Positions 13,528 through 26,010 are shown, numbered from the stretch's first letter. The stretch: 64,000 bases of DNA from Hybos culiciformis (GCA_964007475.1 OZ023273.1:105894485-105958484); one strand, 5' to 3'. The notes: generated by a model from the letters alone, not told the origin. Program-made: numbers and translations.

Positions 13528-14556
13528 GGCTCCGTGAATTATCGGATAATGAATTATCACATAATTTCTAAAATGAATTATCAAATGATTTTTTGTTATG
13601 AGATAATTCATTTAAAAACGAAATAGCACATAAATTGAAAAATGAATTTTCTCATAAAAAATTATTTTTATGTGATAATTCATTTTAAAACGAATTAATA
13701 CATAAACTGACTATCTCATAAAAAAATTCTAACGAAAATTTTGTGCACTAATTCATTTTAAAGTGAATTATACATACAAATCATTTTTCGCTATTTATGC
13801 ACTAATTCGTTTGAAAACGAAATAGCACATAAATTTATATTTTCATATTTTATGAGCTAATTCATTTTAAAATGAATTAGTGCATAAAAACATATAAAAA
13901 AATACGAATTATCACATAAAAATTGGTTTGTATGAAATTATGTACTAATTCATTAAAAACGAATTATCGGATAAACTTCCGAAAAGCGCATACCTCCGAT
14001 TGTTCTGAAATTTTGCCCTATTTTATTAGGAAAATGGGACGCGGTAGAGGTCCTCTATCATGTACAATATCTTTTTCATACATTTTGTGCGGACAACTTT
14101 CTCTTTTACCCGATTTGGCCTATTTTATGTGGAAAAAGTGTTTCGGGGAACGGGCGACGGCCACCGCCTCCATTATTTGTGCACTAATTCGTTTGAATAC
14201 GAATTAGCGCATAAATCTGCCTTTTTAAAATTCGTAAAAAAACGAATTATCACATAAAATGTGTTTTTTGGTTTTTATGTGATAGATAATTCATTTGAAA
14301 ACGAAATAGCACATACATTCTAAAACGAATTATCGCATAAAAAAATGTTAACGAAAATTTTATGCACTAATTCATTTAAAAACGAATTATCACATAAAAT
14401 TTATGAGATAATTCATTTATTTTCAAATTCATTTTGGTTTTATGTGATAATTCGTTTTTAATTGAATTACTGCATAATCTCATACAAATCGATTTTTATG
14501 TGATAATTCGTATTTTTTTATATGTTATGACATTATGCGATAATTCGTCTCACCGG
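13528..14556. mobile_element. Foldback element, ACGAATTATCACATAAA word family
   Basis: The left end is GGCTCCGTGAATTATC and the right end, read inverted, is GGTGAGACGAATTATC. Between them the word AACGAATTATCACATAAA and its complement recur well over ten times in both orientations, leaving a more complex centre at about 13975-14175 (CCGATTGTTCTGAAATTTTG to CCACCGCCTCC). That centre supports a 94-codon frame, which I regard as fortuitous. Flanks GTACAC and GTAGAC may be a decayed target duplication. Confidence 0.65.
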
Positions 14557-16010
14557 GTAGACAGATTGGTGTAATAATTTTGAAAGAATCTTGAAAATAT
14601 GTTCAGCCTATGATTTTGACCAAGACTAATTAGGTATCTTAAAATTAAAGTATCTTAAATCGAAATACTGAAAACGGGCCCACATACTTTATTTACGAGG
14701 TGCTGTTCTATATTTTTATTATTTGAATTTATATGTATAAAATTATTTAAATATCTATCAAAATATAAAATTAAAAAACTCTTTTTGCATGTAACTTATA
14801 AACTTCTGAACCAATGAAACGATTTGGTCGAAACCGGTACCATTGGACAGTTTACTTTCTGCAGATGGTTAAAGATTATTTTTCAATGGCATTTTATCAA
14901 ATAATTTTAGTGCTGGACAACTTTTTCGAGTTTTTTGCACATTTTTAAATTTTTTTTATTAAACGACATTCATATTATTAACACAGACCAGATAAGATCG
15001 ATACAAAGTTCGGGCCAGGATCGACTAGTATTATATAAGTACCAATTTATTAAATATTTATTTCAACTTTCATATAATGCATAACTAATTTCTCTGCAAC
15101 TTAAAACAGCCTTACCTTAACACTATATAATTCTGATTAAAATAAATCCAAATTTTAGTGTCTCTCCACAAAGACAAATTAATTTGAAATGAAAATTATG
15201 ATTTATCATGCAATTTTAGAACAGAAATAAAGAATGTTAAATTTAACTAAGCGACATAAGCAAAAATAACTATTTCAACGCTACCAAAAAACTTAAAAAA
15301 AAGTTATAATCATAAAAACTGCACTTTTCTTCCTCAAAAAAAAAAACAAAAAATAAAAACTTACTTACTAAAAATTATATACATATTACGAATATTTTTA
15401 CTCCAAAAAAAAAAAAAAAGTTTTGCACTTTAGAGCAATTTTTTTTTCAAACCTGCATGTTCTATCATTAAAATGTGGAAGGTTACATTTTCAACAAAAG
15501 TTTCAAAATAATATAAAAATAAAAGAAATGAAAAATAAAAATAACTTCTTCTACATAAGTTAAAAAATAACTTTATGTGAAAAAACTTTTGTTGTAATGT
15601 TAATGAGTTTCAAAATAGGAAAAAATATTTTCCAAAGAAAAATAAATTTTTATTTAGAAAATAAACTGAATGAAAAATTAAAAAATACTGTACATATACA
15701 TATATATGGTAACATTTTTTTTTGTCATTTTTCCAGCTGAAAATCTAAAACTCTTGGCATGTGTACTTATTGTTATGTGAAATTGAAATAAAAAAGTTTT
15801 TTTTTAGCTTTTGGCATTATAAAAATAAAAATTAATGATTAAAAAAACAAACAATTTCTTCTTCTTGTTTTTTTTTTTTTAATTTTGCGTATAATAGCAT
15901 AGAGTCAAATGTAAGGAATTTATCTTATAGATAAACTGTGTAAAAAATAAAATTAGTGGATGTGAATTCCTAAACGTTAAATATGTGAACAACACTCGTG
16001 TGTATAATAG
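14557..16010. other. AT-rich non-coding DNA
   Basis: A/T homopolymer-rich sequence with no supported gene or bounded element. Confidence 0.5.
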
Positions 16011-16265
16011 GGCTACATGACATAACCGCGAATTTTTTTTGTCATAACCGCGAAATAAAAAATGAAAGTGTCATAACCGCGAAAAATGTCTTATATTTTT
16101 TTTTTGTCATAACCGCGAAAAAATATGGGAAAAATTGAAAAAATTTCCTTTCGCGGTTATAACAAAAATTTTTGTTATAACCGCGAAACTCATGCAAATT
16201 CCAGTTTCGCGGTTATGACAAAATTTTTTTCGCGGTTATGACATTCGCGGTTATGTCAGTTCACC
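16011..16265. mobile_element. 255-bp foldback element, CGCGGTTATGACA word family
   Basis: The ends are GGCTACATGACATAACC and, inverted, GGTGAACTGACATAACC. A perfect 9-bp target duplication, GTATAATAG, flanks it at 16002-16010 and 16266-16274. The interior is almost only the word TTCGCGGTTATGACA in inverted copies separated by A/T runs. It is too short to code for a transposase. Confidence 0.85.
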
Positions 16266-16274
16266 GTATAATAG

Positions 16275-17926
16275 TACCGAAGTAAAAATTCTGATAAATA
16301 TGGGAAATAATTACTTCCATATACTATTATTAACTGAAGTCCATAATTATAGATACCATCTCTTTGCCTGATTACATTTTTGTACTGTACTATACAGAAT
16401 TGATGAAACCAGCTTTAACTACAAATATGTTATGATTTATATGTACATATATACTATAGATTTGTATATGAAATTAAGTTGAGTATGTGCGGAAATTGTA
16501 AACCATAAAATTTTAGATTAAAGAAGATTCAAATAAGAAGCAAATAAGTTGCTTCCAAATTCTTATATATTATATTAAAAATTATTCTCAAAATGACAAA
16601 ATGACACAAGCAAGCCACAAATATTCTAGAAGATCTAGAAGATTTTATTTAAAAAAAAAGAAGAATATGTCTTTAGAATTAAAAAAAATTAGACAAAATA
16701 AAAATGAAAAAAACTAATGGTTTTATTATAATAATTTAAATTAATCTTAATTGCCTCTCTTCTTTTTCTGTACTATAATTATGTTTTTATAAAACGATAA
16801 ATGTTCAGAGAACTGTTTCTTCAAACAAGAAAATATAGTGCAACAACGAAGAAAATTTAGATTTTCCTGATAATTTTGTGAGATATTTATTTATAAAATC
16901 TTAATATTAAGTTAAATTTTTTAAAACCATATTATATAAAATAAAAATGAAACTATTTATTTAATAAAGAAAAAAGTTTTTTATTTTTTTTTTCTGTTAT
17001 AGAAAATGGGAAAATATATATATATTTTTTTTTTTTGTAATTTTCTTTATATAGGTAATCCCTATAAAATGAATGTATAAACTTTTTATTTTATCTTAAT
17101 TAAAGTATCAGCAATTTTTTTGGAATTTCAAAATTAAGCGTATATACATATATAAAAGAAAAATACCAATAATAATAATAATAAGAATATGAATAAAAGG
17201 TAAACCAAAATTTTACACCCTTAAAAAATATAACAAAAACTTAAAAAAATTAAAAAAAATTAAATTATTATTATTATTTTAAGATAAAAAATAAACAACC
17301 CTTCGGTGGTTTTGTTTTTATGGCAAAAGTTAAAACATTTTTTTTTTTTTTGTTTTGCTTTTCATTTTTTATGTAAATGTGTAAACAAAAATACAAAATA
17401 TTTTTATATATGTATATAAAAATTTCTTTTTTATATATAATAATTTTGTGTTATACGTATATATAATATAGAAAATTTATAATTTCCAATAAAATTTAAA
17501 AGTTATTGATAAAAATTACTGGAAACGAACATTAAAATGTTGTTTGAGGGTAAAATAGAAATTAATTTTGATTAAACAAAAAAATATACATATACAGATA
17601 TACTTAATGTATATAGAGTATTATAAAGAAAACCCTTAGCATGGTTGGTTTCTAATGCGGTATTGTGTAACAAAAATTTTGATTAGAAAGTTTTTAAAAT
17701 GAAAACTTTTTCATTTTCTTTATTTTAATATGAAATATAAATATAAATTCTTGGAAAATGAATTGAGAAAAAGAGAAAAAATAAATAAATAAAAAAATTT
17801 TCACTATACTTTTAGGTTGATTGATTAAAAATATAACTTCGTTATATTCTCTACAGACTACAGTTTGGGGTACAGTTTAATTTACTGATGCACATTCGAC
17901 CAAATAATAATTTTCTTGCATCTTTA
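16275..17926. other. AT-rich non-coding DNA
   Basis: Long A/T runs and short dinucleotide stretches. No gene or defined repeat end is recognised. Confidence 0.5.
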
Positions 17927-18353
17927 TGCCTTGAGCACAGCTAATACCGCAAAGCAATTTTGAGCTACCGTAAAAACCGATTTTCTGCGTTATTTCTTAT
18001 TTGTTTTAAATAAAAATTATGAAAAACGAAAGATATTAATTTTATTGATTTTTTGTAAAAAGAATTTCTTAAAATTATTTCATAATTAATTAGAAAACTC
18101 AATTTATTTTTTTTTTGCTCCAGAAAGAATTGACTACGTCACAAAATAATTTTTATGTTTCTTTTTCACAGCGTTTCTTTTGCATCGAAATTTGGTTTTG
18201 CTGTATTTTTCTGTCACAATCATATTATAAAAAAAACAAAAGCAGTTGTTTGCAGTTGATTTTTTTGCTTTCAGGTAAAATTAGCTGTGAACAGGTTTGT
18301 TTCCGGAACATTCCTTCAAAAATTGCTTTGCGGTATTAGCTGTGCTCAAGGCA
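17927..18353. mobile_element. 427-bp MITE with TTA target duplication (PIF/Harbinger type)
   Basis: Inverted termini of about 36 bp begin TGCCTTGAGCACAGCTAATA and end with the exact complement. TTA lies on both sides (17924-17926 and 18354-18356), the target preference of PIF/Harbinger elements. A 74-codon internal frame has no similarity that I recognise. Confidence 0.75.
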
Positions 18354-18681
18354 TTAAAAATCAGTTCAGAAAAATCAATATTAAAATGTGAATGGCTTTC
18401 TTCAATTCATTCTTAAAATCTCAGTGTCCCAAGATTATTGCACGAGCTGAAAGACACTGCTTACTTGAGAATATACGATTATCATGATGTATATTGCTTC
18501 TGTTAGAACAATGCTCTTACTCTTTAACAGCAGTTTGACCATCTAGTAAAATAATTAAAATATGCTTTGTTTAGATAAATGTGTTATATTTATATTACTT
18601 TACTACGTTCAAAATATATCATTGGATTCTTCAATTAAAATAAATAAACAAAGAGATTTATTCATCAATTGAGAATTTTAT

Positions 18682-18800
18682 AATTTCTGATAACCTTGGA
18701 TCTTAGTTTATTTTCAAATTTATTCCGTACCATATTAATTTAACTTAGTTGTTATTTAAATCTTGAATAGAACAGATTGTACAAATACACATTCAAAACA
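18682..18800 (+). promoter_or_regulatory. Proximal promoter of gene 3
   Basis: Array block: ATTTCTGATAACCTTGGATC, TTCAAATTTATTCC, TATTTAAA at 18753-18760, then AGAACAGATT. The GATA core and TATA-like box keep the spacing seen at genes 2 and 6. Confidence 0.55.
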
Positions 18801-18817
18801 AATTCATTTACTTAAAG

Positions 18818-19707
18818 ATGTTGCACAAAAAATTCTTGAACCTGACATTTGTAATTTTGGCTCTTTTTATTTTAGACTTAACGTGTAAGAAAAAAAAATT
18901 TTTTTATTTTTTTCATCGAAATTTAGTAATATTCAGTATTGAATTACTACTAAATTAAATTCTGTACATTTTTATTGTAAATTAGTTTATTAACTTATAT
19001 ATATATATATATATAAATTTTATTTTTCAGATTCAATTGATATCCCTACCCTTCAAATTGAGCCATTGCCTGATGGTAAAGGAAATACTTTAATTTATTA
19101 CAACGGAACAGAACATTTTCAGCCCTGGGTTGACAAAATTAATAAATTTTTAGATCCTTACAAATTGCCCGGACTTACGCCGGGAAGGGGACAAAACATC
19201 TATAATTGTAATTTTCAGAACCCACCACCGAATGGTGTGGTTTGTGATATCGACGTTAAAACCTTTTATCCATGCGTTTCAGAAAATTATTTCAATTATC
19301 ATAAATATTCACCTTGTGTTTTCCTTAAATTAAGTAATGTTCTTGATTGGGTACCTGCTTATTATAATAATACTATTCAGTTACCAGAAGAGATGCCAAA
19401 TTCATTAAAAGAATACATCAAAAGTCATGATCAACGCCGTCTAAATCAGCTTTGGATTTCATGTGGCGGAAAAACTGCAGCTGATGCAGAATTAATCGGC
19501 CCTATAGAATATGTACCAGAAAGAGGTTTTCCAGGATATCATTTTCCCAATAAAAACATTGAAGGTTATTTGAGTCCATTAGTAGCAATAAATTTTCAAA
19601 GACCAGTTCTTAATGTTGCTATAAATATTGTGTGCAAAGTGTGGGCAAAAAATATTATTCATGATGACAATATTGGGACTGTTCAATTTGAGTTACTAAT
19701 TGATTAA
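18818..19707 (+). CDS. Secreted Na+/K+-ATPase beta-like protein, gene 3
   Basis: Exons 18818-18884 and 19031-19707 join in phase 1 (donor GTAAGA, acceptor TTTTTCAG; 146-bp intron) to give 247 residues. Exon 1 encodes MLHKKF plus a hydrophobic run (LNLTFVILALFIL) with no cytoplasmic tail before it. Exon 2 carries the beta ectodomain with six cysteines, YSPCVFLKLSNV, LWISCGG, GFPGYHFP, YLSPLVAI, CKVWAKNI and FELLID. Sequons include NGT in YYNGTE and NNT in YYNNT. AATAAATAAAAG near 19845 could serve as a polyadenylation signal. It has the compact organisation of gene 6 and no internal transposon. A secreted, glycosylated and disulfide-bonded product is inferred. Confidence 0.88.
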
Positions 19708-19719
19708 AATTTGAAATCT

Positions 19720-20485
19720 TAATGTTGCTGATATTTTGTGGTTTATTAATACCTCCGCCATAGTTTTAAATTTTTGTATTCAATTGTATTCAATTTCGGA
19801 ATAAGACATGGTTGTAATGTAAATAAGTGTAAAAATTTATTCGAATAAATAAAAGATAATAAAAATGTTGATTAATGTTAATAAATAAATATATGAATTA
19901 AAAAAATAGAAGAAATAAATACAATAAAAAAATAAAAGTTTTCAATTTAGGTCTAATCTAAAGTTAATATGGTACTATCATTTGATAAAATTTTTTGTTG
20001 TGAATGTGGAACAATATATTAATTTAGGCCTTTAAAATTATGGTCTTGGATGAGTTTCTACTTCACCCGAAAATTCAAGTATAAAATTTTCAATAACTAG
20101 AAAAGAAATGTATTATATGTATATGTAGTAAAGTACTGGAGCGCACTAAAATGTTCGTGAAGCTCTCAAATGACCATCGGTCGGAATTATTTTTATTTTA
20201 ATGAAATAAAATAATTGAAATAAATAGGCTAGTACTTATAGATACCTTAATAAAATTTGTTAGCTCCGAATTGGGAACTGGGAACCAAAAACGAACTCAA
20301 GTTTTTTAAATGTGATTCAAAAATTTTTGTTTTTATTACATTTTTTCATCATTCAATAATTATATGGAATTAAAATCGGTTTGTGGTCTAATTAAGAAAT
20401 ACTACAAAAATGTTTGTTCTAAATTTAATTTTTTAGTAATAAGGTTGAAATCAATTTTTTTTTTTTGAATAAATTAAATTTAACA
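19720..20485. other. Intergenic DNA between genes 3 and 4
   Basis: AT-rich with no recognised feature other than possible gene 3 3' UTR sequence in the first 150 bp. Confidence 0.45.
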
Positions 20486-20600
20486 TTACTGATAACTTTT
20501 GATCTTAGTAGAATTGGAAAGTTTTTCCAAACGGTTAATTCAATTAGGTTTTAATTTAGTTTCACTCTTAAGTAGAGCACATTGTACTAATTTAATATTC
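20486..20600 (+). promoter_or_regulatory. Promoter block upstream of pseudogene 4
   Basis: ACTGATAACTTTTGATCTTAGTAG is the array block with the TGATAA core kept. It is followed by AGTTTCACTCTTAAGTAGAGCACATTG and a start codon 122 bp from the block. Confidence 0.45.
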
Positions 20601-20609
20601 AAAGTAAAA

Positions 20610-22613
20610 ATGATACGCATATTATTATTAAGCCTAATATTGGCTATTTTCATTGTAGATAAAAACCGGTAAGAATGAAATAAAATAAAACTTAATTTAT
20701 ATTTAGTTCTAGCTTTTAAGAACTTACATATATAATGCGGGTTATTTGCTAAAAGTGATATGTAGGTTGTTTAAAATTATAGTTCCGAGAAAACTTATTT
20801 TTAATCTTTTATCAGACTTATAGCAAAGAATATGATAATTAAAACAAAGACGGCGTCGATAAGATATACAGTTAAGAACAGGCCCAGATAGAGGCAGGGT
20901 CAGCAGGACCATATGCCATTGGCCCCCGATTTTTGGTGGCCTAATTTAAAAAAAATTAGTAAATCTATTATAGAAAATATATTAAAATTTATTCACATAG
21001 CAGAAAAAAGTTCTGATATAGGCTTTAGTTTTAAAAAATATTCGAACAACACGCAATTGCAAAACACAACCCGCTTCTAAGGAACACTATCTTAGAATCA
21101 TCTTCTGTGTTATTGATTCTGAAATATCTGGATTGTCAATGCGATTTAAATCATTGCATGAAAATTACAATTTATTTAAAGTTGTTTGGTTGTTTGAAGA
21201 TTATATCTGAGAAAGAAATAAAAGTTTCAGCGAATCGGTTGTTAGAAAAATACCCAAAGGAAATTTCTATTGAAATAATTGATGAATTTATATCTTTTAA
21301 GAATATTTATAGAACTAACTTTGACATAAATCATTACCTGAAAATTTACTAAAAAAATATTCTTGAAACGAATTTAATACAGCGGTTTACAAAATTTGTC
21401 AATTATTCTTAGTATATTTTCGAGTCGAACCGTTGCTTTAGCTGAAAGAAGCTTTAGTAACTTGAAAAGAATAAAAAATTATAAGAGATCGCCAATGTTT
21501 CAAGAAAGACTAAATGTTTTCTTAAACCTAAATACAAATTGTGACAATACACGAAAGCTTGATTTTTTTCCAAAAATTATTAAGGAATTTGCCAATTCTA
21601 AAGCGGGTATAAGGCCTTTTTAAAATTATTTTATTTTTATATTATTTTATTACATAATTTTTTGAATTTTTTATAATTAAACTAAATTGAGGGGTATAGG
21701 GCCCCCAAAAAAATTTTGGGCCCGGGCCTCATTGAAGCTCTCTCAGGGCCTGGTTAAGAAATATTCCACCGAATGAACGGTCAATAATTGAAGTTTGGCT
21801 TTTTTTAATATGTTGTCAGACTCTCTATAAATTATTTAGAAGTAAAAAAACACCGTCTTCGATTTTTAGATCAGATGGGTAAGAGAAGAGTGTATGTAAT
21901 GCGTATTATGTGAAGATCAAAAGCATTCTGTGTCGAGTAATATTTTTTAACTCTAATCTATCAACTGACCATAAAACTGACTAAAAAATTATTATAAAAT
22001 GAAACTTCATTTACGTATATAACGTATGTGAATAATCTTAAAGTCAAAAAATTTATCTTTGTTGATCTGATTGTTTGATTTTTCAGATTCAATTGATACG
22101 CCTACTCTTGAAGTTGAGTCATTGCTTGATAGATACTTTTAGATACTTTCGGTCAGCAAGCATTTAATGGTCTAGATTGCGATTTCGATGTTATAGAGCT
22201 TCTTTTTCGTTGGTGCACTTCAGAAAATTATTTCAATTACCATAAATTAGCACCTTGTGTTTACCTTAAATTAACTAAACGAGACGCCAACTTATCTAAA
22301 AGAGCATGTAACATATATGATACTTCATCAACAACATCCAATAAATCAGGGTTGGATTTCATGTGAAGGAAAAACTCCAGCTGATGATGAACTTATCGGA
22401 CCTGTTTCCTATTATCCAGGAAGAAGTTTTCATAGATATTATTTCCGCTATAAAAATAGTCCAAATTATTTGAGTCGATTGGTTGCAGTAAATTTTGAAA
22501 AACCGGCTCTTAATGCTACTCTAAATATAGTGTGCAAAGCGTGGGCAAAAAATATTATTTATAATATTGATGACAGTTCTGTTCTATTTCAATTATTAAT
22601 TATTAATCTTTAA
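20610..22613 (+). pseudogene. Beta-like pseudogene 4
   Basis: The leader exon at 20610-20668 is 59 nt rather than 67 and ends in the wrong phase, so joining it to the second exon (22087-22613) gives an early stop. The second exon is itself broken. After SIDTPTLEVESLLD-like codons it reaches an in-frame TAG near 22140, and it has lost roughly 160-170 bp of the ectodomain before rejoining at CDFDV and then HQQHPINQGWISCEGKTPADDE. A 98-codon open remnant from 22317 keeps CKAWAKNI but loses FELLID. A hAT relic (20879-21752) sits in the intron. The locus is clearly a decayed member of the array. Confidence 0.85.
20879..21752 (+). mobile_element. hAT transposon relic with transposase C-terminus
   Basis: The ends are CAGGCCCAGATAG and CTCTCAGGGCCTG, with a perfect 8-bp target duplication GTTAAGAA at 20871-20878 and 21753-21760. 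Open fragments at 21107-21352 and 21396-21623 contain a hAT C-terminal dimerisation signature, VALAERSFSNLKRIKNY, followed by the helix QERLNVFLNL. The rest of the transposase is deleted, so it is an internally deleted copy. It inserted in the intron of pseudogene 4. Confidence 0.88.
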
Positions 22614-22622
22614 TGTTGAATT

Positions 22623-23155
22623 GTAAGTTGTAGTTTATCATCAAATATAAAACTAGTACTTACGTACCACGTGAAAAAAATTAAGTTCATTAAAATTTTT
22701 GATTGTACATAATTATACAAAATTTGGTTTTTTTATCATTCAAGTCAAGTCCAGACTTTAGACATATTATACTTGATATAAATCAGCATAGTCAGCAGTT
22801 AAACACATGGAACAGTGCAGAATGAAATGAACTCATTCGAAATATTTAATTTAAGTTTTTAAAATATATTCTTAATAAGTACCTACTTTATAAGTACATA
22901 ACATATATATAAAATTTTAGGAAATGAATTCCGAAAAACAAATGTGAATTAAATTTTTAATCAATAATATGGTTTTAGATAATTGTAAAGATAGATATAT
23001 CTTTTATAGGCACCAAGTCGCACAGTGTAATGGTACTATTGTATTCCTTGACACTTCTAAAGGGTCTTATCTCATTTTAGTGTTAATAAAGCGGCTGTAA
23101 TTTTAATTTCGTGATACACTTGTACGCATAATGATCCAATCGACATTTTTATAGT
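22623..23155. other. Intergenic DNA after pseudogene 4
   Basis: AT-rich, with no gene or element recognised. Confidence 0.45.
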
Positions 23156-23330
23156 TTCTGAAATTTTATCTTAGTTTATTTGCAAAATTTATTTCAAACT
23201 AGTTGTTGTTTAAATTTTATTAGATTCAATTGATATCCGTTTGAATTTCAGCCATTGCCTCATAATATACGGACCCACTCTGACGGCATGATTTGAGATA
23301 TCGAAGTTATCAGGATACGATTGAGAATTC
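23156..23330 (+). pseudogene. Beta-like gene fragment (promoter fused to exon 2 remnants)
   Basis: A decayed array promoter block (TTTCTGAAATTTTATCTTAG, TTTGCAAAATTTATTTC, AGTTGTTGTTTAAAT) runs directly into TTAG|ATTCAATTGATATCC, the start of an ectodomain exon. The leader exon is therefore deleted. Short exon scraps follow (CAGCCATTGCCT; GGCATGATTTGAGATATCGA, matching the DIDV region with a stop). It records one more former copy in the array. Confidence 0.75.
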
Positions 23331-23512
23331 TAGATAACAGAATCCAAAAATATTTTGAAATTTTAAAAAACATAATTTCTTATCAATTGAATTAATTAAG
23401 TTATGCAAATTAAATAAATAAAATGCACAAATAAAAATGAATTAGTTTCAATAAAAGTATGAGATTGTAATTTTTGTTTTACAGAATATAATTTATTTAA
23501 TTACGTCTGTAA

Positions 23513-23630
23513 GAGTTTCTGATAATTTTTTATATTTGCATAAATGTATTTGCAAATTTATTTCGCTCCTTAAATTTGATTTAGTTCTTTTTTCACTATT
23601 ATGCAGAGAACAGTGTTCTTAAACCTTGGA
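23513..23630 (+). promoter_or_regulatory. Proximal promoter of gene 5
   Basis: GAGTTTCTGATAATTTTTTATATTTGCA keeps the TGATAA core. The TATTTAA element is replaced by CTTTTTTCACTATTATGCAGAGAACAGTG. The block begins about 132 bp before the start codon. Confidence 0.5.
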
Positions 23631-23646
23631 GTATTCATACTTAAAA

Positions 23647-25656
23647 ATGTTGCACAAAATATTCTTAAACGTGATAATTCTAATTTTAGCGACATTTATT
23701 TTTGATATAACATGTGAGCAAAACAAGATTTTTTATTCAATTTTTATATTATTGAAATTCAGCTACATTCAATATAAAATTAGAATAGTTTTCAATTAAA
23801 TAATTTAATTTAAAGTAAAAAAAAAATTGGTTTATAGATCGCTTATTTACAGTAAAAATAAAAATGGCTGCATCAACTCCAAGAAATATTCCCACCGGAC
23901 TTCCTCGAGGGAGTACAATTAGTCCCATTTTGTACAATGTTTACACTAGCGATATTCCTAAGCCCAATGATTTTGAACTAGGACTATACGCCGATGACAC
24001 GGCAATTTATTGCTCTAATTCTTGTTCAGTATACTAATTACAGATACTTGATGAGCATTTTTACAAGTGGAAAATTAATATTAATCCTACGAAAACGCAA
24101 TCGATTTTCTTTACTAGAAAAAGAGCAGTAGGTAATTTACTTCATAGACCATTAAGGTTAAATAGTGAGGACATAGAATGGAACCAGCACATCAAGTACT
24201 TAGGAATTACTCTAGACAAAAACTGAAATTTAAAAACCATATTGACCAATTAAAAAAAAAAGTCGATTCTATAGTAAAATTCTATATCCGTTACTAAATA
24301 GAAAATCGAAATTATCACTTGGAAACAAAAATATGCTCTATAAAACTATAATTTCAAGCATTATGCTTTACGGCTGCACAATCTGAGGTAACTGCGCAAA
24401 AACTCACATAAAGAAATTGCAAATAAAACAAAATAAAATTTTGAAAATGATCAATGATCTGCCATGGTACTTCAGCACCCATGATTTTCACAATCTGACT
24501 AAAATCCCATATATCGAAGAAAAAATTACTAAATTAAAAAATGTTTTTAATTTAAAATGCTCTTCGAACCGCAATTCATTGATAAGAAATATAGTAAATC
24601 AATCCGGATATTAATGAGAATTTTAAAACATAGTTTTGTGTTGAATTCTAGTACTTAGTTAGGTTTTAATTTTAGTTTTAAGTTTTCGGAAAAAAAAAAG
24701 TCAAGAAAAGGTTTTATTTGAAATTTCCTTAAAGAATAAATTAATCATAAATTACAATAATGTTTTCCGTAGGATAAATATGTTAAATCATTAGCTTTGT
24801 AGGACAAATTAACTCCTGAACTCTTAGATAAAAATAATTTGTAATAACATAAGAATAAATAATTATAAATAAATAAAGAAATAAAGAATAAAGAATAATT
24901 TAAAGTAAAGTTCTAAGAGAACTTATTCAACACATTAATTAATCTACATAAATGTTGTATAATACATTTTATTTTTCAGCTTCAACAAGTACGCCATCTC
25001 TTGAAGTTCAGCCATTGCCTGATGGAAAACGGAATACTTTAATTTATTATAAAGGAACAGAACAGGATGGTTTTAGGGCATTGGTTGATAAGATTGATAA
25101 TTTTCTGGAACCTTATAAATCGCATGGAAGAGGTCGCGATGTATATAAGTGTAATTTTGATGATCCCCCACCGAATGGTAAGGTTTGTGATATCGACGTT
25201 AAATACTATTATCCATGCGTTTCATCAAATTACTTCAATTATCATAAATATTCACCTTGTGTTTTCCTTAAATTAACCAATGCTCCTGACTGGATACCTG
25301 CTTATTATAATAATACTAGTCAATTACCACCAGAGATGCCAAATTCTTTAAAGGAACACATCAAAAATTGTGATCAACTCAAACTAAATCAGATTTGGAT
25401 TTCATGTGGCGGAAAAACTCTAGCTGATGCAGAATTAATCGGGCCAATAGAATATCTACCAGAAAGAGGTTTTCCAGGATATTATTTTCCTTATAAAAAC
25501 ATTGAAAGTTATTTGAGTCCATTATTAGCAATACATTTTCAAAGACCAGCTCTTAATGTTGCTATAAATATTGTCTGCAAAGCATGGGCAAAAAATATTA
25601 TTCATAATATAGATGACAATATTGGGATTATTCAATTTGAATTATTGATTGATTAA
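23647..25656 (+). CDS. Secreted Na+/K+-ATPase beta-like protein, gene 5
   Basis: Exons 23647-23713 and 24980-25656 join in phase 1 (donor GTGAGC, acceptor TTTTTCAG) to give 247 residues. Exon 1 encodes MLHKIF and a hydrophobic run ending near FIFDIT. Exon 2 encodes the beta ectodomain with LIYYKGTEQ, FLEPYK, six cysteines, YSPCVFLKLTNA, IWISCGG, GFPGYYFPY, YLSPLLAI, CKAWAKNI and FELLID. The 1.27-kb intron is swollen by a Jockey-type retroelement fragment, absent from the 73-bp intron of the sister gene 6. The coding frame is intact, so the insertion seems tolerated. The first residues of exon 2 differ (STSTPSLEV against SIDTPILEV in gene 6). Confidence 0.87.
23825..24910 (+). mobile_element. 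5'-truncated Jockey-type non-LTR retrotransposon
   Basis: Plus-strand fragments encode the 3' half of a reverse transcriptase: LPRGSTISPILYNVYTSD, then the catalytic YADD box in LGLYADDTAIYC, then KWKININPTKTQSIFFTR, KYLGITLD and a conserved C-terminal ILKMINDLPWYF region. Stops and frameshifts interrupt it (after CSVY, after LDKN, and in the ICS..SIKL part), so it is dead. A TAA-rich tail at about 24850-24905 is consistent with the usual 3' end of such elements. It lies in sense orientation within the intron of gene 5. Confidence 0.85.
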
Positions 25657-25990
25657 AAATTTGAAAATTATATTAAATTTGTTGTTTGTTTCATATTTTT
25701 GTTTACAATATTGTTAAAATGATTACAAAAAAAAAAATATTTAATTTATTTAATGATTAAGTTTGGGCATCATGGTATTTTAATAAGTAGAGTTTCTTTG
25801 CTTAGGCCAGAGTTTTTCAAACTGGGTTCCGTGAAAGGTTTGCAATTTTTTTAAATAATTAATATTTTATTATATTAAAAATATTCTTGCATAAAAAAAA
25901 ATTATTGATTTCTAGACTGACATTAAGACTTATTTTAAAAAGAATTTATTTCGGCTGGCAAAAATAATTAAGTTCAGTGCGTAAAATTTA

Positions 25991-26010
25991 GGGGGGGGGG
26001 GGGGGGGGGG
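25991..26010 (+). repeat. Poly(G) run of 20
   Basis: Twenty consecutive G in an otherwise AT-rich intergenic stretch. It may be real or a sequencing or assembly artefact. Confidence 0.8.

Noticed and set aside
13923..14207. 94-codon open frame in the centre of a foldback element
   Set aside because: Its ends are composed of the repeat word, the middle has no recognisable domain, and it overlaps another frame. A non-autonomous element is more likely.
17927..18353. 74-codon frame suggesting a small gene
   Set aside because: It is wholly inside a MITE with TTA flanks and includes its terminal repeat.
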